A stretch of 64,000 bases of DNA from Mugil cephalus (taxonomy: Eukaryota > Chordata > Actinopteri > Mugiliformes > Mugilidae), in NCBI RefSeq assembly GCF_022458985.1, contig NC_061783.1:1146413-1210412 (forward strand). The letters run 5' to 3'. Position 1 is the first letter of the stretch; the number at the start of each line of letters is the position of its first letter. The notes under the pieces were generated by a model. That model was not told the DNA's origin and ran no database searches. It worked only from the letters and a program-made list of their open reading frames with translations. The translations under genes were made by a program, and so were the position numbers. Shown piece after piece: positions 48,094-60,200 of this stretch.

Positions 48094-49832
48094 TCACAGG
48101 TCCTTCAGGGTGTTATAACCTTGTGAGCAGGCCAGCCAATGTGGAGGCCAGCTGGTTTTAATGCTGGCCCTGTCCTTCAGCAGGCTGTAATATTTGGCCA
48201 GCTTCGGATACCGTCCAACAGACAGCCTGAAGAGAAGACACAGGCACCATGTCTCAGAGAAAAGCAGATCATCCTCCAAAAAGTAATGATCTCAATCACC
48301 TACCCGAAACGAAAAGCAAAAGCAACGTTGGGAAAGACGATCACGTCGGCTAGAGAGAAGGCCCCCGCCAGGTACGAGCCTGCAGCCACCTTGATGCAGA
48401 AAGCAAACGATGAAGCCACTGCTTACGATGTATAGCGTGGGAATGTCTGCAACTATGTGAGCGTGTGTACTGTTCATGTGGACATACATTCAGCAGGTAA
48501 CCCTCCCACAGTTTGAGCTCAGTGACCAGAGCTTCTCTGTTTCTCTTCATAGCAGAGTCGAACCTCTCCTCTTCAGGGACATGCCAGTCATAGTAGATAA
48601 CTGCATCTGTGTGAAAGCACCCAACATGAGCATCACTACAGTGTGCAATACCTCCAGGAGCTTTTGTTATTGTGTAAGACACTGACTAAGTTTATCAATG
48701 AGGGTGGGACCCTCCATCATTCGTTGGTACATCAGTGCTTGCTCTGAGGGACTATCGGGAATCAGCTTGGTGCCCTGGGACTTGAACTGGTTCTGTCACA
48801 GCAGAGAAAGATCAGATTTATGTGTCAAAGTCAGGCAAGTACAAGATTCAACATGTTCCATATTTCTTTAACTTCACCTCCAGGTATAAGCATGCTGCGA
48901 TGGACTCATTCAATATGTTGTCTCCATGTCTGAATGCAGGGAGCTTGCAGAGAGAAATGCCAACATACGAAAGCAGGCTTTTAGCTGGTCACTGTGTCAT
49001 GTGTCAAAAACATGTTAACCTGTTTTTTATCTAGTACAAAGAAAAATAGATTAAAGAACAGAAGTTTGATATTGACTTCGCTGTAAAGGCCAAAAAAAGA
49101 CCAATCAGCAAAATTATGTTACACATCAGCAGAAATTTGAACTAGATTACTATGAATTGCAAGAAATTAAAATTGAATTGTAGAAGATTACAATAAAAGA
49201 AATGACAATAAATATGAAATACATTATCATGTGTAATAAATTAGTATAAAAGAGAAAAAATACCATACATGTGTACTAGTACTATTAAAATATAACTGAA
49301 AGAAAACTACTTGCCATAAAAATGTACTGCAGGGAATTACTGTAAATATTTACTTGATTACTTTAAAAGCATGATTTGTTTATAAATGGGAAAAAGTGCA
49401 ATTAATTACTGTAAATATGTGATAGATTACCACCCATAGCTATGATATCCCTACAAAAGTGTACATCCTATAAAATTGAAATTAATGACATAAATTGTTT
49501 ACTAGATAACTATAAATATGTACACGGTTTTTACAAACAGGAGAGGAACATGTACAGGCAGGAAATAAATGACTAAATAAATCACATTGTAACAAACATG
49601 CAATTAGCAGCTCTTAGTCAGATTTTTGACCTTGTACTCCAAACCTCCATCTCCACGTGTCTACCTGTCCTCTTGGGTTGATTTCCAAAACTTCCTGTGT
49701 TTTGTGCTCCCCTTTCTCAAAAGACAGTAGCTTGTGTTTGTATCCTTGCAGCTTCTTTTCCTGCAGAGTGATCATAACACGCCAGCAAGGAGGTGAACCG
49801 GCCCCCCATAGTAGGTTCATTGATTTGGCCAT
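48094..49832 (-). CDS. gstr: Glutathione S-transferase rho class
   Basis: A cytosolic glutathione S-transferase of the rho class, a group best known from fishes, which conjugates glutathione to electrophiles and peroxidation products. Six exons on the minus strand: 49832-49665, 48943-48878, 48792-48687, 48606-48488, 48389-48304 and 48226-48094, giving 225 residues, the usual length. The thioredoxin-like N-terminal domain includes LLWGAGSPPCWRV, with the SPPCWR segment at the position of the glutathione site, and LNESIAACLYLE. The helical C-terminal domain includes VIYYDWHVPEEERFDSAMKR and ends WPPHWLACSQGYNTLKDL. The fifth exon has an unusual acceptor (GCATCAAG|GTGGC); the alternative CAG 10 bases further in would break the frame. 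The catalytic residue cannot be fixed from sequence alone. Confidence 0.9.
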
Positions 49833-50003
49833 GGGTGCAGATACTACAGACCCAGTCCTAAGTCAATGAAAGTCAAAGTGTACGAACCGAACTGTACAAA
49901 CCGAACTGCACAAATACTGTAAAGTGAGCGTCAGTTGTTGTAAACCAAAGGTTGGTCAGTAAAGCCACGCCCATGTGACTAAAGTGAAAGCAGTGAGAGA
50001 GAA

Positions 50004-50010
50004 TGACTCA
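50004..50010. promoter_or_regulatory. AP-1/ARE-like site upstream of GST
   Basis: TGACTCA, about 175 bases upstream of the GST start codon (minus-strand gene). AP-1/antioxidant-response-type sites commonly control GST genes; use here is inferred from position. Confidence 0.35.
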
Positions 50011-50029
50011 GAGATCCACTACACTCAAT

Positions 50030-50850
50030 GTTTTTTGTTTTGTTTTTTAATTGTAGAATGTGTATACACAGCATTTCAAGTGATAACCGTGGTTTCAAGA
50101 TATTTATGCAGTGATGCTTCCTAGCTTTGCTGAACTGTGAGAGGAGTGGACACTTTAGCTGGGACTTCAGTTATCCACACGGTCCCACGACCTGTTCAAG
50201 TTCATACAGAGTCCAACAGAGTCCAAAATACTGCTCCCCGACATTTGAGAAAACAAACATTTTTGCTATACGCACATCTCTCTTTTTAATTACAATTCAC
50301 AGAAAAACATTTTTTTTAATCTTTTCTCAGACTATAAAACAAGTTTCTACAGAACTTACAAAAATAACACATGACATCAAACTGCACTAAATATGCACAC
50401 TGTAGACCTACAGTATCTAGGACCTGGCAGCTGACAAGGGCATTTACATTTACATTTTCTGCAGACTTCTCTGCAAGTCCTTCCTTTTTAAAAAACGTCT
50501 GTTTCCTTCTGTCTTTTTACACTTTACAAACAGTTCCTCTAAAATAAAATTGTAATTTTTTTCCTGTGTTCTCAATCAGTCGTTTCAGCACAAAAGACTA
50601 CGTATTAAGGTGCAAGACGTCAGAGCTTTGCAAATAAATACTGAGAAAATGAATTGTACCATTACAATTCAAACCTGTGAATGTGACATCTGAGCTGTAC
50701 TAGGTGAAGACAAGAGCAAAGAGATGGTTAAAAGGTACAGCACTGTCCCTTTTAAATGAAAGGCACTCATCAGATTGACAACCTGTCACATTCCTACATA
50801 ACACAACCATGCAACTGTACCTTGCAGCTGCAGAAGCAAATATTTTCCAT
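50030..50850. other. Spacer between the GST 5' end and the FHOD3 3' end
   Basis: AT-rich sequence without a recognisable gene. Confidence 0.4.
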
Positions 50851-50871
50851 GGACTAATTCTTATTAACATC

Positions 50872-50877
50872 TTTATT
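50872..50877 (-). terminator. FHOD3 poly(A) signal
   Basis: TTTATT (AATAAA on the minus strand), about 390 bases past the FHOD3 stop; the likely 3' UTR is 50855-51262. Confidence 0.5.
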
Positions 50878-51262
50878 TGTGTGATTTTCTTTAGACAATG
50901 TATTTGCTTCAGCCCATTTTCAAATTCACAGCTTAAATAAATGAAAAAGTTACAGCTGCAGAAATTTACAAAAAAATTATCCCTTTGGACGAATGCATCA
51001 TCTAAAAAATTTTTAGATATCTAAAAAGGCAGCGTTTACCCTTTCCTCACAAAACTCCCTCCTTATATGACACATTTCTTCATTTTTTTTTGTAAATAGA
51101 AAAATCACTATCCTGGCTACAGCTTCTTCACTCAGAAACATTAGGCAAGATTAGCAGCTGACAAAAACTTGGGAGTTGTGGCTGGTGGAGCACAGCTCTA
51201 AAGTGTGCTGCAAGCTGACAGATGTTACACTGACATCGACAGCTGTGAGGACAGGTGGATGA

Positions 51263-54200
51263 TCACATCTGGGATTCTGGAGAATCATTTAGACCTAAAG
51301 CAAGGGCTTCTTCTGGTGTCAGACCGTTTTTCAGAGTCCGTCTTACTGTAAGAAGAGAGGAGAGGAGAAAATTATCATAATTTTCTGTTGTCAAACTGAT
51401 GATTTCTTCTCATTCTGTATTGTAACTTAACCATATTAATAGGACCAGAGCCTGCTTGTTATCTGGCTTAGAATCAGTACGTTAATAATAATAATAATAA
51501 TATCATTAATATCTAATTTGTTGGTCGTTTTCCATTGTGCCCACACTAAAACTCAATTACACTATATAGTATAGTATAATAATGAGCATTAGTAGTCGAC
51601 GGTCTCGTTTAAGTCGTACATGATTTGCGGTTGACCCTGGACCTCCTCCTCTCTCTGGGCTGGGTTCTGGTTCCTGGTCCCTGAGTGGCCGACCTCACTA
51701 TACGCTCCATGATTTCATCAGCGGCATCATCTCGGCATATCTGAGCATCCTCCACTGCTGGAGTCCACGCCTGCATGGTGCGACCTGCATGAGGTAATGA
51801 AAGCTTATGCATGAGCAAAAAAGGCCTTTTAAATCCACAGACTCATGGGAACCTGTTTTCTTCCTCACCTCCTCGCCCAGGTCGTGATCTTGTCCGTGTC
51901 CGAAGGCCTGGCACCCCACTTGCCTCCTTGTCGCCGCCACTGAGGCTGGTTCTCAACACCGCTTTCATGTGCTCATGCTCTGCGGCATCCTCGGCATGGC
52001 CAAGAGCCTGAGGCTGCTCACTCTCCTGGCTGACACTGGGGGCGCTGCTGCTTGAGCCATACCGAGCACACTGCTGGGAGAGACAGAATGAAATAGGATC
52101 AGAATTCAGCAGCTTCTGCTCTAGATACATAACTTAGACTTAAACTCAAACACGCTCATGAAAAACCTGTGAAGCTTACACTGACTATGATATTTTATTG
52201 ATTCAGTCAGATGTTAAGTGAACCCTTAAAGAGAAGTGAACAGTTAGTGGATTCATGCACACACAGGCAGACATGCTGGCACACATGTTGATACCTCACG
52301 CTCCTCTTCATCATCAGACTACAGGAGAAGGAAAGAGTGAAAGTCAAACAGCAGATCGGAGGAAAGGAAGAGAAAACAGTGAACTAGATTTGGAAAAACA
52401 AGAAGAGGAGAAAATAGACTGAGCATCTCTGAGTGGTGTGTGTGTGTGTGTGATGCTCACAGGAGAGTTCACATCCATGATCATCTTTCCTCTTGTCTTA
52501 TTGCGTTCGCGATGGTCGGCCCGTTTCTGTTTCTGCTGCAGCACGCGTTCTCGGGTGGTTCGGTACTCCAGCGCAAACTCACTGAGGATTTTACTGAACC
52601 TGTGGACGCTGATCTCTCTCACACTGTAGGGCGGATGACCGAGGAACAACAGGAACGAATGGAACCTAGGTGGTGACAGGTGGAAGAAGGAAGAGTGGAA
52701 ACACTTTAAACTACACATCACTATGTTGAAATAGGTCATAGGTCAAAACATATTGATGGTCACATATGATTGTAGTACCTTAGTTTTTTGCTCTGTAATT
52801 TGGATTTCACCTGATTTAGTTTAATAGTTGGGAGGGGACCTACCTGTTGATGATCCTGCGGTGAACAGTCTTGAGGATAATGATTCTTTCAGCACAGTCT
52901 TTGAGGAAGTCGGACATCTTCTGCTTCAGCTGGGGCTTCATCTCATGCTTGGCGATCACCTTCAGGTGGTCCCATGAGGCTTTACAGCGCCGCTCCATCT
53001 GACACAAGTTCTCCTGCAGCTGGTCAAAGTCCACCTGATGGAAAAGAAGTTGAAACAAACAAATGACCACTTAGAAAATCACTCACAATAAACTACTGCA
53101 TATAAAATAGTGGATTCTATGGACATTCTAAAGCTTTCTTTAACAGTTTAGCCTTACACCTCCTTAATAACGTCAAGTGAATATGTGATTTTTAGGTTTT
53201 GGTTTGGAAACAATTTCCAAAAGCCAACACGTAGTATCAACAAATACAGCTTCAAAAGAAGCAAGATAAGCAAATATTAGACTTCCCAACATGCACTATT
53301 TACATGTTTAGATTCTCTAGAGGCATTCAAAACACACACATCAAGTGTGTGTTTAAAACAACAGACTCAGTGCTAGTTGTTTTTCCGAACAGCAATAAAA
53401 GCAAGTCTCTCCCCCCTTACACTTAATCTGACACTTATTAACTGTCGTACCTGTGAACTTTAATGATCTTGTTTCCTCAACTTGTCTTTTGTCTTTTATA
53501 CAAGTATGTTTTACAGTGTGCGGATGCTAAAAGTATGTACACAAGCTTTCCATTAGAGAGTGCGATTCCTACCTTTGCGGAACGTGTTATGGCTCCTATC
53601 TCAGAGTAGAGGTCAGTGCTCTGAGGGAAATTTTCCACCACTACAGAGCAAGCATGATGGAGCAGAGACTGCTTATGGACTGTGTCCTTAACCTCTGGAA
53701 CCTTCTCCAAATATGTCAGCTCGAAACCTTTAGCCTGGAAAACAAGATTTATGTAGACTAGGAAATCACATTTTGTTTAGATGAAAATTGACGAAATTGA
53801 CCGTGAATATAGAATGTCAAATTATAGTCGTAAATATGTGATGTAACTTTTAATCCACAAATTACAAGCTTGGAAAATTCACAGTCCATAAAAATTACTG
53901 ACAAAGGAACCATATCATCATGACCCTGTGTGACCATGTGAATGGCCATGACTCACATTACTGCCATTGAGGAAGTTTCCAATTGAGAGCAGCGTAGAGA
54001 GGATGTAGCGCAGGGTTTTGTTCTTCTCCAGCTGCTCCATACCCTCTTTTAAATCCTGCAGGGGCTCTGCTACTTCCTGGGAAGACAGAAACACACATAT
54101 ACACACAAGGTACACACACATCATTAGCTGAGTTAATTAAGACCTCCAAAAACCTGTGTTTCATTAGTCTGAAGTTACACAAGAAGAGGAGAACAGGTGC

Positions 54201-57200
54201 ACCTTGTCTCCCACCACATTAAAGGTTGCTGTTTCGGTTCACCCTCTCTATCAAAGGTGTTCCTGATTACGGGGAGCGTTTGTTTTTGTGCAGCAGGTTC
54301 TATTGTGTGTTTGTTTTCTTGCATGGTAAGTTGTCCACCAATTAACCTCCCACTACCGAACCTTCAGGAGCGCCATAATTTTGAATGTGTAGTTGGGGAT
54401 CATGTGTTACATGGAGACATAAAAGACAAATGCATCCTGCTGGAAGTTGTAAAATTTACAGGACAACAACAGAGGCGCGGCATGTTTCTCATTCTCTGAG
54501 TTCTGACTTTGAACTTCACCTCCTGGACGCATTCTTTGAAACATGGCAAAACATCGTGTGCCAGAAGATGAAGAAGTCGAAGTGCTGCTAATAAGCGTGC
54601 ATATTTTGTTGTGATGTAACTGATGTTTTGCGGATGTTGTTTGTACTAAAGGTATGTTGATACTTACTGATGCGGGTATAAGGCACACACACAAAAGCAC
54701 ACATGCTGTGCACATTTAGTCAGTGCAGTGCAGAGTTCCTTGAGCTATGACTGTTTCTGCTTTAATAAAACTACTTTCACTTGTTGAGTATTATTTCTAA
54801 TGTGCATCTGGTCATGGCTTTGGTTTGGCTTTCCCTCTCCTGCATTTCTCTACCACATTTCTCAATACTCTTTATCAGTTTATCAGTTTTAAACATTTAG
54901 AAAACAAAGTTCCATGTTTATACAGACCTTCTCTGTGGCTTCGTAATCCATCTTGAAGGCCCAGAGCTGGAGTCTGGCAGACAGCTCACTGATGGAGGAT
55001 AGAGTGAGTAGAAACTGCTCTGCAGAGCCCAGAGGGACATCAGGGTTGGCCAGCTGGGCTTCCTGGATCTTCTGCTTCTCCTCCTCAGTTGGGATCATCG
55101 TCAGGATTTTCTGGAGATGCATTGTTATGATGCATAAGTTTGGTAAGTGTGTGGAAGTATTTGGGAATTACCTTTTCCCTTTTCACCACAGTTGAATCTC
55201 TCACCTCAATGCCCTCCTTGTTCAGAGCGTACTCATCAAAGTTAAGGATGGCTGTCTTGATGGTGCGAGGTGGAGGCAGAACTGTCAAGCCAATGTTGAT
55301 GGCGTTACTTCTCTTTGAATCCAAAACAATGATCTCCTGACGTTTGCCATCAGCTGCTGTTTTCTAGAGAACAAAAATAAACAGAGGGTCAATGCTGGAT
55401 CACATTCTTCTCCTTTATTTTCTCTCTGCCTCTTTTCTCAGTGTGGTCTACTTTATGGGCTTGTAAGGATTAGACGGGCCAACACTCAGGATGCCCTAGC
55501 AGCAGCTGTGTGGACTATGTGGAGAGGGAATCAGGAAATACTGTTACAGCTCCAGTGTATGTTGTATGTGTATGCCTGTAGACATATTGTTACTATATGT
55601 CCTGGCTCCCCAATTTGGGGCCCTCCCCCCGAATTCAATTTTGGCTCTCCATTGGGAGGAATTTGGGCATCTCTGTTACATTAATAGCTATTTTAAAAGG
55701 AACTTATACTGTGTCATTAACAGGAGTAGGAGCTAAAACTACTGCCACTTAAAAAACACATACTCTCTATTTTATAGAATAACTATCCCTACTGTTAATG
55801 GTTATATCAGTTGTGTATGTGAAAACTGGTTTCTAATCTTTGATATCTAAACCTTATATTTTAAAATCACTGAAGTGAAGGAAGAGAACAAAGAAGAGTC
55901 TCCCAAAACAATAACATGAGTAAAGTTTGTTCTGACCTCAGATCGTTCTGGTATACTGGTGGTACTCTCGGTACCTGAGAGCTTTTTTGAGGCTGAGTTG
56001 AGTTGACCAATGTTCTGATTTGGCCCGGATATAAATTATGTACATAAATGTATATATACTGATAAAATGGGTTGACGAAAAACGAATGAGCTGAACAATA
56101 AGTAAATATATAATAAACAGTAATTTAAGGACTGGTTGGTAGCGGTCTGAATCTTTATTGTACTTTTCTCCCTTAGAGGTATTCAAATCACTTTACACAT
56201 TTACACATTCAAGCTACACACTAATGACGGCAGAGCTGCCATTCACTGTGACGGGAGCTGTGATTATGAGTAGAGCTTGTGATACATTCAAAAAACTACG
56301 GTATTACGATAATGAGACAAGGGTTAAATTCCCAAGGATCTTTCTTTTAAACAATTTCCTAGAAGGATTAATAAAGGATTCTGATTCTGATCAGCCACCA
56401 GCGTTACCACCTGAGCTTCAGCCACCTGGCCATAAGACCTGTCTTTCCCAGGTTTTTTATCACTGACAAAAAGGTTTGGTACAGTTACACCACCTACAAG
56501 CAGCACTGACTCACACACAAATTACAATGTGATGTCCGAGAATTTAATGTAAAAATGCTACACCCCAGTTGTAAGATGCATCTCTTCTCAACTCAACGCT
56601 CAATCTCTTTAGGATCTCATTAACATTATTCAGTATCATATAGTCAAACAAAGGTGTCCCAAAACTCTTTTCAGTCGCTGTTTGTTTACCTTTGTAACAG
56701 GCATTTCCTTAGACTTTGTCTCAAACAGGTGTTCCAGTTTGGCTGTGTCCATCTTTACTGGTTCCAGTTTGGACCAGAATGAGTCCACACTCCGCTTGTG
56801 GTCCCTGTACTGACAGTCTGTCGGACGCACCTGATCACAAACAGAGCAAGAACAGCTCGCGTGAGGTAGAAACTCCCATTTTCTACAATAAAAAGGGTAA
56901 ATGAGAGACTCTGAATGTAACAAACCACAAATGATAGCAGAAACAGGAACAGGCTGAGTGAGTCATTGTGTCTGAATGAATAAATCAGACTCAGCCTTAA
57001 CTGGCTAATGGAATTTTTAAAGAAGTCTTTATCTTGGCTTTTGGCAAGGTCTTCTCCGCAAATGTGTAGTTCACATGGAGTAAAATTAGATCTGGAATTT
57101 CAATAAAACTCAAAACTCAAAGTCTGCGTTCTTTGCCTTGGATTCATATTTGCTTATAAGAAATCTTTCACTGTAGCTAAGTAGTTTTACAACACTCAGC

Positions 57201-60200
57201 TAACAGGTATCATCTTATAACTGAATGCAGTTGTAGATCTGCATAAAACCTGCCATGTACCATCTGCCTCAGCTGTAGCAGCTTAATGAAGATTTAAAGT
57301 TTTGACTCACCTCATTCCAGAAGAGTCTAATGGTCTTCTTCTTTTTGTTGAAGAGAGGTGGTTCTGGGGGAGGAGGCACTGGAACAGTAGTGCTAAATGA
57401 AGGAGGAGGTGGTGGCCTCATAATACCAATTAAGGGCGGGGGTGGGGGGCAGCTGCCTAGCATGGGTGGGGGTGGTGGGAAGCAGGGTGGAGGAGGCGGC
57501 GGAGGCGGGAGGTCACTACACCCTCCCATCGAAACGGAATCCAGGATGTCCTTGTCATCCTCGTCCGTCAGGTCGGTGAAGTTGATGTCCCCGATGCGCA
57601 GTTCTCGAGGGCTGGCCAGCAGCTGGTCCCAGATCGTGTCTGATTCCTTTTTGGGTGGGGCAGGAAGGGGCTCGTTGTCAGGGCTGTCCATGTGCTGGAT
57701 GGGTGAGCCAAGGCCCTTAATCAGGTCTCCAAACCGCTCAGCAAATTGACGGATGCTACCGCGGCTGTCTGACTTGTCGCCGCTGTCGCTGTTCTCCTGG
57801 CTGTCGTCCAGTTGTTCACTAGCGTTCTGATGTGTCTCACTGTCCTCTCCGTCTCCTTTCTCTTTCTCCTTCTCCACTTCCTCTTCTTCCTCTTCCTCCT
57901 CCTCATCGCTGGGCTTCTTCTTCTGGGAGTACAGCATGTCCAGCATGAAGAGTTTACTGTTGAGGAGTTTGTTGCACTTGTCATTCACCTCTGCCTCCTT
58001 ACAGCCTAAGAAAGAGGGTGATGGGAATGAGAAAGGTAAATGGATGCTGGAATGAATTGCATGTCCATTGACTGGGAGGTTGTACACCAAAGAATATTAC
58101 CATACTATTCCACCAGAATAAATGACAAATACAATGTGGTAAAAATTTGTAAAGGTTACAAAGAAATTCCAGAAGAAACACTAACTAACTCTGAGCAGAA
58201 CGCAAACTACCAACCATTGTCACTGTTCCCTCTCTCCTCTCTCTCCAGAGTGCTGCTGGCAGAGGAGATGCTGGAGGCTGAGCAGTTGTCCTTTTCGTTC
58301 ACTTCCTCATTCTGTCGTTCTTTGTCACTGAGGATGCCACTGTCCTCCTCAGGCTCCTCTCTCTCCTTCTCCGGTTCCTTTTTGAGTTCTTGGACTTCTT
58401 CCTCTGTTTCCACTGCCACTTCCTTCTGCACTTCCTCTTCTTTCTGCTCTTCCTCCTCCTCGTCAGCCTCTTTTTCCTCTGTTTCTATGCTGGTGCTGGA
58501 TTCATCAGCTTCTCCTGTCACAAATAAGTCAGTATTATTTTGTACTTCTCACAACTTGATATAGTGTAAGATCTATCTGTAACGAATCACTGCTTGAGAC
58601 GTGTGAAATGTCTTTTGACAGCATCTCTGTTTAGACTACATATGGGACACCCCTGTAAAAACACACATTCACAGACACACTAACAAAAAGAAAAACAAAT
58701 GCACCTACACTTTACTAAACAATACAGCAGATACACAAAGTCAGGTAGTCGCAGGACCAGGATATTAACAGGAAATGAGGGATTAAGTTCCTGTTTACAT
58801 CCAAACACACTCCTGTACACGCTACACATACGTAACTCAACAGTACAGGCCATGCAGTGATGCAGGCAGGGTTAGAATAACACCACACTTGGGTCTCATA
58901 CACTCGTGTATTTGATCTACAGTACCTTAGCGCGTGGCTGCTAATGCACTCCAATACAAGGCTGTTTTCTTGCGCAAGATGTTTTGGCAACACACTTTCA
59001 AAAAGGTCTTTCAAAAACCAACCTGACCCTTTCACCCATATCCTCCCGAGCCCCTCTCACAGTGTCACCTCCTTTCCCCAATAGCTTCTTACACAGTGAA
59101 CAGTGAAATTATTTAAGCTTAAGAATGATTGCTTTGGGGTGCACTGTTGGGAATTGCACGGACAACCTTCTGCTTTTAATAATAACCCTCCTAAGCTGTC
59201 TGAACTAAAAGACCATTCACACACAGATTCCTTGATAAATGTATGAATCTTAAGACGTTCATCAAGTGTTTACTTTTGATGCTATTTACAGTCTGTCAAT
59301 GTATCTATTAGCTATGTATAAAGTTATTTTCGGGATTCATGGGAAACCCATTATAACTGTTGACACATTTATCATTACTATGAGCACTTTGTGTTCATAC
59401 AAAACATGGAGAAGATATGAACAAAAGCAGTCACTTTTGGCATTTTGTGAGAAGTGTTGTTGAAGTTTGGTGTTTGGTGCTAGAGGGGCTGGTGCTAATA
59501 TATCATAATATACTATGAAAGAATGGGTGCCAACTGGGTGTATTTTTTTTTAAGTAAATGTTTGGATCAAATACAAAGTTTATATGTGTTGTCATCCAAA
59601 CTATTTTACAGCTAATCCACATTCTCAGAATGGTATTTAATTAACCTAACAGGTGAGTCCATTCAATTAAACATTGTTCTTAGTTGTCTTACCAGCCTCA
59701 GAGGGAGTGATGGGGGCCTCGGCGTCAAGATCGGCCTCTGCGTCCTCCTGGGAGGCGAAGGATGACGGGGTGCTGCTGCGTGATGACGAGGGCCAGGCGT
59801 CCGAGGGTTCAAAGGTCAGGTTGAGGTCGGGGTGAGTTCTTGACACCCGGACACGCTCCTTCTCGTATTCCTCTGCAGCCAGACGCTCCACGTTCTTATA
59901 CCTGGAGAGGGAGAGAGAGGAAGGATAAAAGAGGCAAAATGAGGGTCTGAGACAATGCGTCTTCTGTCTTACTGTTCTCACTGTTGGTCTTTGCCAAATT
60001 GTCCTCATAACTACTCCAGGTAACCAAATTCATTAAAAACTCCCAACCTACAGTATTTACATCCACTCATTTTCTCCTCTGCAGCTGCCACACCACTTCA
60101 CCTCCTCACATTCTAGTCCCACCTCACTCCTCTACCTCCCCCCATTAATCATCCACAAAGCATCCACTGCATCCACTGCATCCATCACTCCTGCTTCTCC

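Noticed and set aside
57330-57749. 139-codon glycine-rich frame on the plus strand
   Set aside because: It is the antisense of the FHOD3 FH1 poly-proline exon, whose minus-strand reading joins cleanly to neighbouring exons.
58040-58564. 174-codon serine-rich frame on the plus strand
   Set aside because: Antisense of the Glu-rich FHOD3 exon 58514-58215 plus intron; GAG/GAA codons read as CTC/TTC in reverse.
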